DNA from: DAIODI01 sp046349255
GTDB taxonomy: Bacteria; Pseudomonadota; Alphaproteobacteria; Rhizobiales; Aestuariivirgaceae
Reading direction: 5' to 3'
Assembly: GCA_046349255.1 (NCBI GenBank)
Contig: JAXMCR010000003.1
Location: forward strand, 682,001-746,000
DNA: 64,000 nt
Shown here: positions 34,701-43,099 of the stretch, piece after piece
Layout: each line of letters starts with the position of its first letter
Numbering within the stretch: the stretch's first letter is position 1
Made by a program: the position numbers and the translations under genes
Notes under the pieces: generated by a model
Told to the model about the DNA's origin: nothing
What the model saw: the letters and a program-made list of their open reading frames with translations, nothing else
The model's database searches: none

Positions 34701-34848
34701 AGACGACCATCGTCTTGAACACGAACGCCGGGTCTTCGTTGCGGCCGAGCTTGTAGTAGGCGCCAAGCCCCGCCAGGACCGACACCAGCATCATGAACAC
34801 CACGATGGAGCGGTGGCGGATCGCCCATTCGGAGAGGTTGAACCCCAT
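31774..34848 (-). CDS. RND multidrug efflux transporter (AcrB/HAE-1-like)
   Basis: Inner-membrane proton-driven pump of 1024 residues with 12 helices and two large periplasmic loops. It starts MGFNLSEWAIRHRSIVVFMML. The helix-4 region has LLVDDAMTTTDAMV, corresponding to the LxVDDA proton-relay Asp pair of RND pumps. GPMAFAIMGGL and TLIFLPTLYVTWF mark the end. ATG overlaps the stop of the first adaptor, and its own stop overlaps the second adaptor. No outer-membrane TolC-type factor is encoded nearby. Confidence 0.95.
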   Translation of the reverse strand: MGFNLSEWAIRHRSIVVFMMLVSVLAGLGAYYKLGRNEDPAFVFKTMVVSAAWPGATMDETMQQVTERIERALEETPHLDFIRSYTKPGVTTIFVNLKGEATPQQVHDTWYQVRNLVNDIRLTLPQGVVGPVFNDRFGDTFGIIYGFTSDGFTPREVRDIVEQARSKLLLVPDVSKVEIIGAQDERIFVEFNVKELANLGIDRSAVIAALQAQNAVRPAGIIRTDAENLSIRVSGAFQSEDDIRNINLAVGNRMVRLADIATVRRGYADPPQPMFRVNGKEAIGLGIAMRDGGDILALGKNVQQTMQAFTAGLPVGIEARLVADQSVTVASAIDEFMTSLWQSVGIILAVSLLALGLRPGLVVALAIPLTLAVVFAVMQIVHIDMQRVSLGALIIALALLVDDAMTTTDAMVSRLAAGDDKEKAATYAFTRYAFAMLAGTLVTIAGFVPIGFAASSAGEYTFSLFAVVTIALLVSWFVAVIFAPLLGLWILKAPTKTSDEPGGLVRAYRGLLWGAMKARWLTLAVTVGLFVLSILAMPLIPRQFFPASDRPELLVDLQLPQNASIYASDEVVRRFDAALKDDPDVARWSTYVGRGAIRFYLPLNAQLPNDFFSQAVVVAKDVEARDRLRLRLQKRLAEEFPNLVSRVYPLELGPPVGWPVQYRVTGPDLAEVRTIALKLAETIASNPNARKVNYDWIEPSRELRVQVDQDEARRLGVSSQALAGVLATVISGMPVTQVRDDIYLVDVIARATDEQRVSIDTLGTLQVSLPSGRTVPLSQFVTLSYGQDQPLIWRRDRVPTLTVQADVADGVLPETVVADLTPKIDALRATLPASYAIATGGTVEESAKSQASVLAVIPLMLFIMLTVLMLQLKSFQRLIMVLSVAPLGLIGVVAALLLSGKPLGFVALLGILALIGIITKNAVILIGQIDQERAEGKSVWDAAMAASTARFRPIMLTAVSTVLGMIPIAPTVFWGPMAFAIMGGLLVATVLTLIFLPTLYVTWFRGREGEEPEPQAAKVTEAVS

Positions 34849-35924
34849 CAGCTTTCCCCTCCGGGCAGGCGCACGCGCTGGCCCGCCGCAAGCGACTGCG
34901 TGCCGGCCGTGACCACGATTTCCCCGGGCTTCACGCCGTCGGTGAGGAAGGCGCGCACGGGATCGCGGCGGTCGATGGTGACGGGCCGCGCCGCCACGGT
35001 GAACTGGGTCGGGTCGACGACCCAGACCGTCGGCTGCAGCCCCTCGATGACGGCGGTGACCGGGATCGTGAGCAGCGCAGACGCGTCACGGGTCAGCGTC
35101 CCGGTGACGTTGGCGCCGAGGCGAAACGCCGCCGGCGGGGCCTCGAGACCGACGCGGACACGGAACAGACGGGTGACGGGATCGGCCTGCGGCGACACCT
35201 CGCGGACCCGGCCCTGCACCGTCTGCGACGGATCGGCCGCAAGGGAGACGGTGAAGCGGCCGTCGGCCGAGAGCGCCTCAAGCGCCGCGGCCGGCACGTC
35301 GAACACCGCGTCGCGGCCGTCCCGGCGGGCGATGCGCACCACCATCTGGCCCGCCTGCACGAACTCGCCGGGTTCCGCGCCGATCGCTGTGACGATGCCG
35401 GAGGCGTCCGCCCGGAGCACGGTGAAACCCAGCTGTTCCTCGGCCGTCGCAAGGTTGGCGCGGGCCGCGTTGAGGGCGGCGCGCGCGGCGTTCATGCCCT
35501 GCTGGGCGGATTCGAAATCGGCCTGCGGGATGACGTTCTCGGCCAGCAACACGCCCCGGCGCCGGTAATGGTTTTCCGCCTGCACGAAGCGTCCTTCCGC
35601 CGTCGTCACCGCCGCGCGCGCCTGGCGGAGCGCGTTCTCCTGGTCCTGCGGCTCGAGTTCGGCGAGCACCTGGCCGGCGGCGACCTGGTCGCCGACGTTG
35701 GCCGGGCGAACCTTCACGCGGCCGGCGACGCGGAAGCCGAGGGATGCGAGGTCCTCGGCCTCGATGCGGCCGGTGAGGGTCAGGTCCTCGATCGCTGCGG
35801 CGGGTTCGACGACGGCGACGCGTACGAGGCGCACCGTCTCGGCCTCCTGCGGCGCCGGCGAGCGCCCGCAGGCGGCAAGCGCCAGCGCGGACGCGGACAG
35901 GACGAGCAGCGACCGGCGGTTCAT
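34848..35924 (-). CDS. RND efflux periplasmic adaptor, lipoprotein (first adaptor)
   Basis: 358 residues with lipobox ALAAC near residue 19 and the usual adaptor fold: barrel and lipoyl parts around a coiled-coil hairpin (about 85-150, ENALRQARAAVTTAEG). Closely resembles the adaptor at 30668 (shared QADPVT-FRVRVGL and GAEPGEFVQAGQM segments). ATG at 35924 overlaps the hdeD-like stop by four bases. The longer upstream frame is a shadow of the HdeD gene. Confidence 0.9.
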   Translation of the reverse strand: MNRRSLLVLSASALALAACGRSPAPQEAETVRLVRVAVVEPAAAIEDLTLTGRIEAEDLASLGFRVAGRVKVRPANVGDQVAAGQVLAELEPQDQENALRQARAAVTTAEGRFVQAENHYRRRGVLLAENVIPQADFESAQQGMNAARAALNAARANLATAEEQLGFTVLRADASGIVTAIGAEPGEFVQAGQMVVRIARRDGRDAVFDVPAAALEALSADGRFTVSLAADPSQTVQGRVREVSPQADPVTRLFRVRVGLEAPPAAFRLGANVTGTLTRDASALLTIPVTAVIEGLQPTVWVVDPTQFTVAARPVTIDRRDPVRAFLTDGVKPGEIVVTAGTQSLAAGQRVRLPGGES

Positions 35925-36472
35925 GGCGTGACCCCTGCTTCGGACTGGCGGCGGGCGAGCGCCATGACGAGGTAGGACAGTCCTCCGGCGCACATCGCGA
36001 GGCCCACCATCGCGCCGGGCTCCTCGATCAGGTCGAACGGAAAGCGCAACAGGAGCGCGAGGCCGACGAGGATCGACAGCGCCCCCGAGCCGATCACCGC
36101 GCGCCAGCCGCCCTGCGGCCTGATGCGGAAGCCGAGGCCGCCCTGCGCCACGCCCTGCGCCAGCAGCACGATCGCCACGATCAGCGTCAGCGCGGCCGCG
36201 CCCTTCATGGGGTTGAGGTAGATCAGCACGCCGCCCGCCGCTTCGGCAGCTCCCTTCAGCAGCTCCCAGGCGAAGCCGCGCCACTCCTGCGCACTGAACG
36301 CGTGCCACACGGTCACGATGCCGGCGATGGCGAGTACGCCGCCGAGGATCGTGCTCGAGGCGTAGTTCGAATAGTCGGGCATCAGCATGGCGGCAAGGCC
36401 GAGCACGAGCAGCGCCGCCGCGACCGCGAAGTAGCCGCTCGATCGGGTGCCGAAGGTGCTGACCGCCGTCAT
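35921..36472 (-). CDS. HdeD family acid-resistance membrane protein
   Basis: 183 residues with about six membrane helices arranged as three hairpins, the DUF308/HdeD pattern: VAAALLVLGLAAML, ILGGVLAIAGIVTV, AAEAAGGVLIYLNP and LTLIVAIVLLAQGV. HdeD supports survival at high cell density in acid in E. coli. ATG at 36472 lies 11 bases after the SLC13 stop; the stop overlaps the RND adaptor start. Its presence in the operon supports an acid-stress role for the whole cluster. Confidence 0.85.
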   Translation of the reverse strand: MTAVSTFGTRSSGYFAVAAALLVLGLAAMLMPDYSNYASSTILGGVLAIAGIVTVWHAFSAQEWRGFAWELLKGAAEAAGGVLIYLNPMKGAAALTLIVAIVLLAQGVAQGGLGFRIRPQGGWRAVIGSGALSILVGLALLLRFPFDLIEEPGAMVGLAMCAGGLSYLVMALARRQSEAGVTP

Positions 36473-36483
36473 GCCTTCCCTCC

Positions 36484-38298
36484 CTAGAACCGCCAGATGA
36501 GCGGCACGTAGAACGTGGCCACGATGAAGAACCAGATCATCAGCGGCAGACCGAGCTTCCAGTAGTCCCCGAACGCGTAGCCGCCGGGGCCCATTACCAT
36601 GAGGTTCGTGGGTGTCGCGATCGGCGTCAGGAAAGAGGCCGCTGCGGCGACCGCGGTCGACATCAGCACGGGATCGGGCGACATGCCGAGCGACTTCGCC
36701 GCGGCGACGCCGATCGGGATCACGATGAGGGCGGTGGCCGTGTTGGAGATGAGCTGGCCGAGAACCGCCGTCAGCACGAAGAGGCCTGCGAGCAGCGCGT
36801 AAGGGCCGAGGTGGCCGATCGAGTTGACGAGGCCGTCGGCCATCATGCGGGCCGCCCCCGTCTGCTCCATGGCGGTCGAGAGCGGCATCATCGCCGCCAC
36901 CATGACCACGGTGGTCCAGTTGATCGCCCGGTAGGCCTGCTCGACCGTCATGATGCCCGAGAGCACGATCGCGATCGCCGACAGGATGCCGGCCACCGCC
37001 GGGGGAACGATGCCGGTCGCGAGCATCAGGACCATCGCCAGCAGGATGACCACGGCCTGCGTCGCGCCGGGACCCATCGGAACCGCCTGGCGGCGCACGA
37101 GGTCGGGCGAGTTGACCACCAGCACGTCCGGATCGGCGAGGCGCTCGTCGAGCGCCTTCCATGTGCCCTGCAGCAGCAATGTGTCACCGACCTGAAGCTC
37201 GGTTTCGTTCGCCGGCAGGGTGACCCCGGCGCGCGAGATCGCGAGCACGATGAGATCGCCGCTCTCGGTTACCATCCCCGGAAACGCCTTGCTTCCGGCG
37301 AGCGCGGAGCGCGGCGGGATCACGACCTCGGCGAGACCGGAGCTCTTGTTGAACAACGTGTCGCCGGCATCCGTCGCGTCGCCTTCCTCGCGCACCGCGA
37401 GATGCGCGGAGGCAGCGAACGACGCAGCCGCATTGCCTTCGCCCTTCAGGATCAGGTAGTCGCCCGCCGCAATGGTGTCGCGGCGGATCGGCATGCCTGT
37501 CTTGCCGTCCTGTACGGCGACGAACTCGAGGCCCGGATGGGCCTTCGGATCGGCCACGTCGTCACGCCGCGCGCCAACGAGCGAGGACGTCTCCTTCACC
37601 CGCAGCCGGAACACGCCGCTCGCGAGACCATACTGCTCGACGAGCGTCTGGGCGTGCCGGCTGAAGTCGGCGGGCATCGAGGCGCCGTTGCGGAACGGCA
37701 GGAGCTTTTCGCCGAACAGCACGATGATTGCCATCGTGCCGATGAGCAGCGGCGCGCCGACCAGCGCGAACTCGAAGAATCCAAAACCGCGTCCGCCGGC
37801 GTCGGCGGAGGCTTCCGACACCAGCACGTTCACCGGCGAACCGGTGAGCGCGAGCAGCGAACCCGCGTGCGCGGCGAACACCAGCGGCATGAGAAGCTGC
37901 GAGGCGTGGCGCTTCAGCCGCACCGCCATGACCACGACCACCGGCAGGAGCGCCGCCACCGCGCCGTTGAGGCTGATCAGCGCGCAGAGCAGCGACACGA
38001 GCGTCATCGTGAGGATGAGGAGCCGCGGCCGGCCCGTACCGGCCTTGTCGATGAGGAACTGCCCCGCGTACGCCGTGACGCCCGTCATCTCGAGCGCGGT
38101 GCTCACGACGAACAGCGTCGCGATGAACATCACGGCCGGATCGCCGAAGCCCGCGAGCGCCGCCGGCAGCGTCAGGATGCCGGTCCACCACAGCGAAAGG
38201 CCGACGAGCATCGCCACGATGATCACCGGCAGGCGGTTCCACACGAACAGAACCACCGCAGCAACGATGATCAGGATGATGAGCGTGACCTGGCTCAT
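36484..38298 (-). CDS. SLC13-type permease with internal RCK_C domains, copy 1
   Basis: 604-residue transporter of the DASS/SLC13 (CitT/ArsB-like) group. N-terminal membrane half (about 1-190) with the SLNGAVAALLPV and LTGSPVNVLVSE loops, two cytosolic RCK_C/TrkA_C domains (about 205-400), then a C-terminal membrane half with LISNTATALIVIPI and TPIATPTNLMVMGPGGY. Such proteins carry di-/tricarboxylates or sulfate with Na+ or H+; RCK domains suggest ligand gating. Divergent from the paralogue at 39018. Substrate unknown. Confidence 0.9.
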   Translation of the reverse strand: MSQVTLIILIIVAAVVLFVWNRLPVIIVAMLVGLSLWWTGILTLPAALAGFGDPAVMFIATLFVVSTALEMTGVTAYAGQFLIDKAGTGRPRLLILTMTLVSLLCALISLNGAVAALLPVVVVMAVRLKRHASQLLMPLVFAAHAGSLLALTGSPVNVLVSEASADAGGRGFGFFEFALVGAPLLIGTMAIIVLFGEKLLPFRNGASMPADFSRHAQTLVEQYGLASGVFRLRVKETSSLVGARRDDVADPKAHPGLEFVAVQDGKTGMPIRRDTIAAGDYLILKGEGNAAASFAASAHLAVREEGDATDAGDTLFNKSSGLAEVVIPPRSALAGSKAFPGMVTESGDLIVLAISRAGVTLPANETELQVGDTLLLQGTWKALDERLADPDVLVVNSPDLVRRQAVPMGPGATQAVVILLAMVLMLATGIVPPAVAGILSAIAIVLSGIMTVEQAYRAINWTTVVMVAAMMPLSTAMEQTGAARMMADGLVNSIGHLGPYALLAGLFVLTAVLGQLISNTATALIVIPIGVAAAKSLGMSPDPVLMSTAVAAAASFLTPIATPTNLMVMGPGGYAFGDYWKLGLPLMIWFFIVATFYVPLIWRF

Positions 38299-38321
38299 GC
38301 CGAGCGCCCTCCGCCCGATGA

Positions 38322-38768
38322 CTAGCGCGACATGCGAATCGTGAGACCGCTCATGTCGATCGACGCCATGAAGCCCACCTGGCGCCCGCGCACCTCGAGG
38401 ATCACGCCGCGCGAATTGCGCAGCCGCGCGGACGAGGCGCCGCCGGCGACCGCGACACCCGTTCCCACGACCGTGTACGTTCCCTGGATGTCATGGACGT
38501 TGCGAACATTGTAGGCGCGACCGACGAAGTCGACGGAGGCGAGCCCGATCGTGGCGCCCATGCTGACGCCGCCCACGCTGAACGGCCAGCGCTTGCCGTT
38601 GAACCAGATATTGCCGCTGCCGCTGCCGACGCCGACGATGAAGCCGCCGCGGACGAGCCGGAACTCGATCTTGTGGCTCGGCGAAGCCGCCTGCGCCTCA
38701 ACCGATGACCATGTCAGCAGTGCAGCCATCAGCGGAAACAGCACGAAGACTTTCAGAAGTCTCGCCAT
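38322..38768 (-). CDS. unrecognised secreted protein, first gene of the long minus-strand operon
   Basis: 148 residues with a Sec signal peptide (about 1-27, cleavage after VEAQA). The mature part is Gly/Val-rich beta sequence, with GGFIVGVGSGSGNIWFNG and GTYTVVGTGVAVAGG regions (about 41-112). I do not recognise the family; a small beta-structured periplasmic or surface protein is likely. ATG at 38768 has GGGGAGG at ideal distance. SLC13 copy 1 follows after 23 bases. Confidence 0.7.
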   Translation of the reverse strand: MARLLKVFVLFPLMAALLTWSSVEAQAASPSHKIEFRLVRGGFIVGVGSGSGNIWFNGKRWPFSVGGVSMGATIGLASVDFVGRAYNVRNVHDIQGTYTVVGTGVAVAGGASSARLRNSRGVILEVRGRQVGFMASIDMSGLTIRMSR

Positions 38769-39017
38769 GGAAAGGCCTCCCCATTTGAATTCCCCGCGCG
38801 GCTCGCGCAAATCGACGAGCGTCGAGCGTTGTTACCGATCGCCAACGCTTCCTTGCTTGCTGCAATCCATATGCCCCGGCGTCTCTGACGTCCATCCCCA
38901 TAGCGTAAAAATTTTTTCACCCCAATGCAGGGAAAAACCGTGTATCGGCCATGATCGGGCAAAAGTCGTCTTGCGCTCGGCAGGGCGTTCTTCGAGTGTG
39001 CGGTCGCTGGGGAGCCT
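38769..39017. other. divergent promoter region between the two SLC13 operons
   Basis: 249 bases controlling both the eight-gene minus operon and the four-gene plus operon. A locally AT-rich patch (GTAAAAATTTTTTCACC, near 38905-38921) is unusual for this genome and suits promoter elements. GGCCATGATCGGGCA (38947-38961) is a poor match to the TGCCCA palindrome and is not counted as a site. Confidence 0.5.
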
Positions 39018-40841
39018 ATGAGCGACAAGGCCGTCATTTTCACGATCATTGCGTGCGCGGTGGGCCTCTTCGTGTGGGGCCGGCTGCCGGTGATGTTCGT
39101 CGCGCTGTGCGTGCCGCTCGCGTTGTTCTTTACCGGTCTCCTGCCGCTCGACATGGCGTTCAGCGGATTCGGCGATACGGTGATCGTGTTCATCGCCGGG
39201 CTGTTCGTCGTCGCCGCCGGGCTTGAGGCGACCGGCGTCACCGCCTTCGTCGGGCAGTGGCTATCGCGCGTCGTCGGTTCGAGCCCGCTGAAGCTGTCGG
39301 TCCTCACGGTGCTGATCGTGGCGCTGTTGGCTCCGCTGATCAGCATGAGCGGCGCGGTTGCGGCGCTCGTGCCCGTCGTCACGCTGCTGGCGCTCCGCAT
39401 GAAGGAGGCGCCGTCGAAATTCCTGATGCCGCTTGCGTTCGCGTCGGGCGCAGGGTCGAAACTCGCGCTCACCGGCACGCCGAAGAACGTCCTCGTCAGC
39501 GATGCGGCGAGCGATGCGGGCTACGGCCACTTCGGCTTCTTCGAGTTCGCATGGGTGGGTGTCCCCCTGCTCCTCGGTACGGTGCTGATCGTGGCGCTGA
39601 TCGGGCGCCGCCTGCTGCCCGTTCGGACGCCGGCCAACCTCCCGGAAGATTTCGGCCAGCACGCGCAGACGCTCGCCGAGCAGTACGGCATCGGCAAGGG
39701 CACGGCGCTTTACCGCATCGAATCGGAGTCCCCGCTCGTCGGCAAGACGCGCGAAGCGATCGCTGCGTCGGCCGTCAGCCTCGTCGCCGTGTCGAAGCGC
39801 GAGGCGAGCGATGTCCAGTCGGCAACCTTTGGCGCCGGCGACGTCCTTGTGCTTCGGGGGCCTGACGCTGCTGTGGCCGGATTTGTTGCCGAGAACCGCC
39901 TCGCGGCCGTGGCAGCGGGCGAAGGCACCGTGTCCGACATGCTGTTCAACAAGCAGTCTGGCCTTGCCGAAGTGGTGATCAAGCCGCGCTCGAAGCTCGT
40001 CGGCCAGACCATGGCGCCAGGCATGGTCACGGAGAGCGGCCGGTTCGTCGTCGTCGCGATCCAGCGCAACGGCGAGGATCTCGGCGGCGCGGGCCATAGC
40101 GAGATCGTGGGATCGGCCGGCGTTGCCCTGCAGCCCGGCGATCATCTGTTGTTGCAAGGCAAGTGGTCAGACCTCGACGCGATCGCTGGCGACAAGGACG
40201 TGCTGGCCGTCGACAGCCCGGACACGGTGCGCCGCCAGGCGGTGCCGCTCGGCCCGGGCTCGACCGTCATGCTGGCGATCGTTGCCGCGATGGTGCTGGT
40301 TCTCGCGACGAACGCCGTGCCGGCCCCCGTCGGCGTGCTGATCGCGGCGCTCGCCGTGGTCGCGACCGGCATTCTCACCGTGCCGCAGGCCTATCGCGCG
40401 GTCGACTGGAACACGATCGTCCTCGTCGCCTCGATGATGCCGTTGTCGACCGCCATGTACAAATCGGGCGCCGCCACGCAGATGGCCGATCTCCTGGTCG
40501 CCTCGATCGGCGACGCGAGCCCGACGATCCTGCTCGCCGGACTGTTCCTGTTCACGGCGATTCTCGGCCAGGTGATCAGCAACACGGCGACGGCGATGAT
40601 CCTCATTCCGATCGCGGTCGCCGCGGCGCTCGAGCTGCATGTGTCCGCAAAGCCGGTGCTGATGTCGCTCAACGTCGGCGCGTCAGCCGCCTTCCTGACG
40701 CCGGTCGCGACCCCGCCGAACCTCATCGTGATGGGTCCGGGCGGCTACCGGTTCGGCGACTACTGGAAGCTTGGCCTCGCGCTCATGCTGCTCTACTTCT
40801 GCGTCGCCGTATTCTGGGTTCCGGTGGTTTGGCGGTTCTGA
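39018..40841 (+). CDS. SLC13-type permease with internal RCK_C domains, copy 2
   Basis: 607 residues with the same architecture as copy 1: membrane half, two RCK_C domains (about 205-400), membrane half. Shared landmarks include SMSGAVAALVPVV, LTGTPKNVLVSDA, VISNTATAMILIPI, TPVATPPNLIVMGPGGY and the C-terminal VWRF. Divergence is moderate throughout, so this is an old duplication or two recruited paralogues. It heads the plus operon; the patatin gene starts three bases after its stop codon region. Confidence 0.9.
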   Translation: MSDKAVIFTIIACAVGLFVWGRLPVMFVALCVPLALFFTGLLPLDMAFSGFGDTVIVFIAGLFVVAAGLEATGVTAFVGQWLSRVVGSSPLKLSVLTVLIVALLAPLISMSGAVAALVPVVTLLALRMKEAPSKFLMPLAFASGAGSKLALTGTPKNVLVSDAASDAGYGHFGFFEFAWVGVPLLLGTVLIVALIGRRLLPVRTPANLPEDFGQHAQTLAEQYGIGKGTALYRIESESPLVGKTREAIAASAVSLVAVSKREASDVQSATFGAGDVLVLRGPDAAVAGFVAENRLAAVAAGEGTVSDMLFNKQSGLAEVVIKPRSKLVGQTMAPGMVTESGRFVVVAIQRNGEDLGGAGHSEIVGSAGVALQPGDHLLLQGKWSDLDAIAGDKDVLAVDSPDTVRRQAVPLGPGSTVMLAIVAAMVLVLATNAVPAPVGVLIAALAVVATGILTVPQAYRAVDWNTIVLVASMMPLSTAMYKSGAATQMADLLVASIGDASPTILLAGLFLFTAILGQVISNTATAMILIPIAVAAALELHVSAKPVLMSLNVGASAAFLTPVATPPNLIVMGPGGYRFGDYWKLGLALMLLYFCVAVFWVPVVWRF

Positions 40842-40843
40842 TC

Positions 40844-41878
40844 ATGAGCGACGCGCGCACGTCCCGGGAACCATTGCTGATCGACCTCGCGCTGCAGGGC
40901 GGCGGGTCGCACGGTGCGTTCACGTGGGGTGCGCTCGATCGCCTGCTCGATGAGCCGTGGCTCGACATCGAGGCGATTTCCGGCACGTCGGCAGGCGCGA
41001 TGAACGCCGCCGTCTTCGCCTACGGCATGGCGACGGGTGGACGCGAAGGCGCGCGAGGCGCGCTCGAGACGTTCTGGAAGCGCGTCTCGGACGCCGCCCG
41101 CTTCAGCCCGTTCCAGCGCAGCCCGCTCGACATCCTCGCCGGCCAGTGGACGCTCGACTACTCGCCGGGCTTCATCATGACGGACCTGATGGCCCGCCTC
41201 GTCTCGCCCTACGCGCTCGGCGCGATGGCGGGCAATCCCTTGCGCGACATTCTCGAGAGCACGATCGACTTCAAGGCATTGGCCGAGGGACCGATCAAGC
41301 TCTTCATCACGGCGACCAACGTTCGCACCGGCCAGGGCCGCGTGTTCCGCAAGCACGAGATCTCGCCGGACGTGCTGCTCGCCTCCGCGTGTCTCCCGAC
41401 GATGTTCCAGGCCGTCGAGATCGACGGCGAGGCCTACTGGGACGGCGGCTACAGCGGCAACCCTACCCTCACGCCCTTGATTCGCGAATGCCGGTCGCGC
41501 GACACGTTCCTCGTCCAGATCAATCCGGTCGTTCGCCCGCAGACGCCGCAGTCGGCGCGCGCGATCGCAAGCCGGGTCAACGAGATCTCGTTCAACGCGG
41601 TGCTGCTCAAGGAACTGAAGATGATCGCGCTGCTGCGGCAGGTCGCCGATCCAGGCTCCGGCGAGGGCGCGCAGTGGGCCGAGATGCGCATCCATCGCAT
41701 CCACAGCGACCTGATGGTGGCGCTGGGCGATTCATCAAAACTCAATGCCGAGTGGGCGTTCCTCACCATGCTGCGCGACGAGGGCCGGCGCGCCGCGGAA
41801 GCCTTCGGCAAGGCGCACGGGGCCGATATCGGCAAGCGCTCGACCTTCGATCTCGACAGCCTTCTCGACGCATTGTGA
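40844..41878 (+). CDS. patatin-like phospholipase
   Basis: 344-residue serine acyl hydrolase. Oxyanion loop ALQGGGSHGAF (about 16-26), nucleophile elbow GTSAG (about 47-51) and catalytic Asp motif DGGYSGNP (about 202) are complete, so an active lipase is expected. No signal peptide; probably cytoplasmic and acting on inner-leaflet phospholipids. ATG at 40844 is two bases after the SLC13 stop, indicating tight coupling. Confidence 0.9.
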   Translation: MSDARTSREPLLIDLALQGGGSHGAFTWGALDRLLDEPWLDIEAISGTSAGAMNAAVFAYGMATGGREGARGALETFWKRVSDAARFSPFQRSPLDILAGQWTLDYSPGFIMTDLMARLVSPYALGAMAGNPLRDILESTIDFKALAEGPIKLFITATNVRTGQGRVFRKHEISPDVLLASACLPTMFQAVEIDGEAYWDGGYSGNPTLTPLIRECRSRDTFLVQINPVVRPQTPQSARAIASRVNEISFNAVLLKELKMIALLRQVADPGSGEGAQWAEMRIHRIHSDLMVALGDSSKLNAEWAFLTMLRDEGRRAAEAFGKAHGADIGKRSTFDLDSLLDAL

Positions 41879-41896
41879 CAACACTGGGAGGACGAC

Positions 41897-43096
41897 ATGA
41901 CGCGTACTGACGTTCCGCTCGACGCAGCGGCCGCTGAAGCCCACCTCATGCGGTTTCTCGGGGTCGACGGCGTGACCGGCGAGGAAAAGGCGATCGCGGA
42001 TGCCGTGATCGACGAACTCGTGAAGGTCGGCGTGCCGAAGAGCGCGATCCGCTTCGACGACGCCAACAAGCGCATCCCGCTGCCGACCCAGACGGGCAAT
42101 CTCATCGTCGACCTGCCGGGCACGAAGGCCGGGCCGCACCTGCTGTTCGCGACCCACCTCGACACCGTGCCGCTGTGCCGCGGCGCGAAGGCGAAGGTCG
42201 AGGGTCGGCGCGTTGTGTCCGACGGGACAACGGCGCTCGGCGGCGACAACCGCACGGGCTGCGGCGTGCTCGTCACGCTCGCCGAGACGCTGATCAAGCA
42301 CAAGCTGCCGCATCCGCCGATCACGCTCCTGTTCACGGTGCGCGAGGAAAGCGGCCTGCACGGCGCGCGCGAACTCGATCCGAAGGCGCTGGGCGGCGCG
42401 GTGATGTGCATCAACGTCGACGGCCAGAGCCCGAACGACCTGATCATCGGCGCCGTCGGCCAGGAGAACTGGGAAGTCGAGATCCACGGCAAGGCCTCGC
42501 ACGCGGGTCTCGCGCCGGAGAAGGGCATCTCGGCGACGCTCGTCGGCGCGCTCGGCCTTGCGCATGCGCGAAAGGACGGCTGGTTCGGCAAGGTCACCAA
42601 GGGCAACGACAAGGGCACGAGCAACATCGGCATCTTCGGCGGCAAGGACGGCAAGGCCGCGGGCGATGCGACCAACGTCGTCACCGACTATGCCTACCTG
42701 CGCGGCGAGGCGAGGAGCCCGGAGGCTGCCTTCGCGACCAAGATCGCGGAGGGCTTCAAGGCGGCCTTCGATGCGGCCCAGAAGGAAGTGACGGACGTCG
42801 CCGGCGAGCCTGCGAAGGTCAAGTTCACCCACAAGCCCGCGTACCCGCCGTTCAACCTCGACCACGGAAGCCCGCCGGTGAAGCGCACCGTGAAGGCGCT
42901 CGAGGCGATGGGGATCAAGCCAAACCTGATCTTCTCGCCGGGCGGCCTCGATGCGAACTGGCTCGACAAGCACGGCATCCCGACGGTCACGATCGGCGCC
43001 GGCCAGCGCGAGGTGCACACGGTGAAGGAGTACGTCGAGCTCGACGAGTACGACACCGGCTGCCGCATCGCGATCCTCGCCGCGACGATGGAGTGA
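41897..43096 (+). CDS. M20 family metallopeptidase (peptidase T-like)
   Basis: 399 residues. Zinc-binding and catalytic motifs are present: FATHLDTVPL (about 76-85), LGGDNRTGCG (about 113-122) and REESGLHGA (about 150-158), followed by the dimerisation domain and a C-terminal His motif near REVHTVKEY. Family members release N-terminal residues from di- or tripeptides in the cytosol; this could supply glutamate, which is inference. Ribosome binding site GGGAGGAC precedes the ATG. Confidence 0.88.
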   Translation: MTRTDVPLDAAAAEAHLMRFLGVDGVTGEEKAIADAVIDELVKVGVPKSAIRFDDANKRIPLPTQTGNLIVDLPGTKAGPHLLFATHLDTVPLCRGAKAKVEGRRVVSDGTTALGGDNRTGCGVLVTLAETLIKHKLPHPPITLLFTVREESGLHGARELDPKALGGAVMCINVDGQSPNDLIIGAVGQENWEVEIHGKASHAGLAPEKGISATLVGALGLAHARKDGWFGKVTKGNDKGTSNIGIFGGKDGKAAGDATNVVTDYAYLRGEARSPEAAFATKIAEGFKAAFDAAQKEVTDVAGEPAKVKFTHKPAYPPFNLDHGSPPVKRTVKALEAMGIKPNLIFSPGGLDANWLDKHGIPTVTIGAGQREVHTVKEYVELDEYDTGCRIAILAATME

Positions 43097-43099
43097 GCC

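Noticed and set aside
38947..38961. Additional TGCCCA-type operator before SLC13 copy 2
   Set aside because: Only about two thirds of the specified bases match and the dyad is broken; not distinguishable from background.
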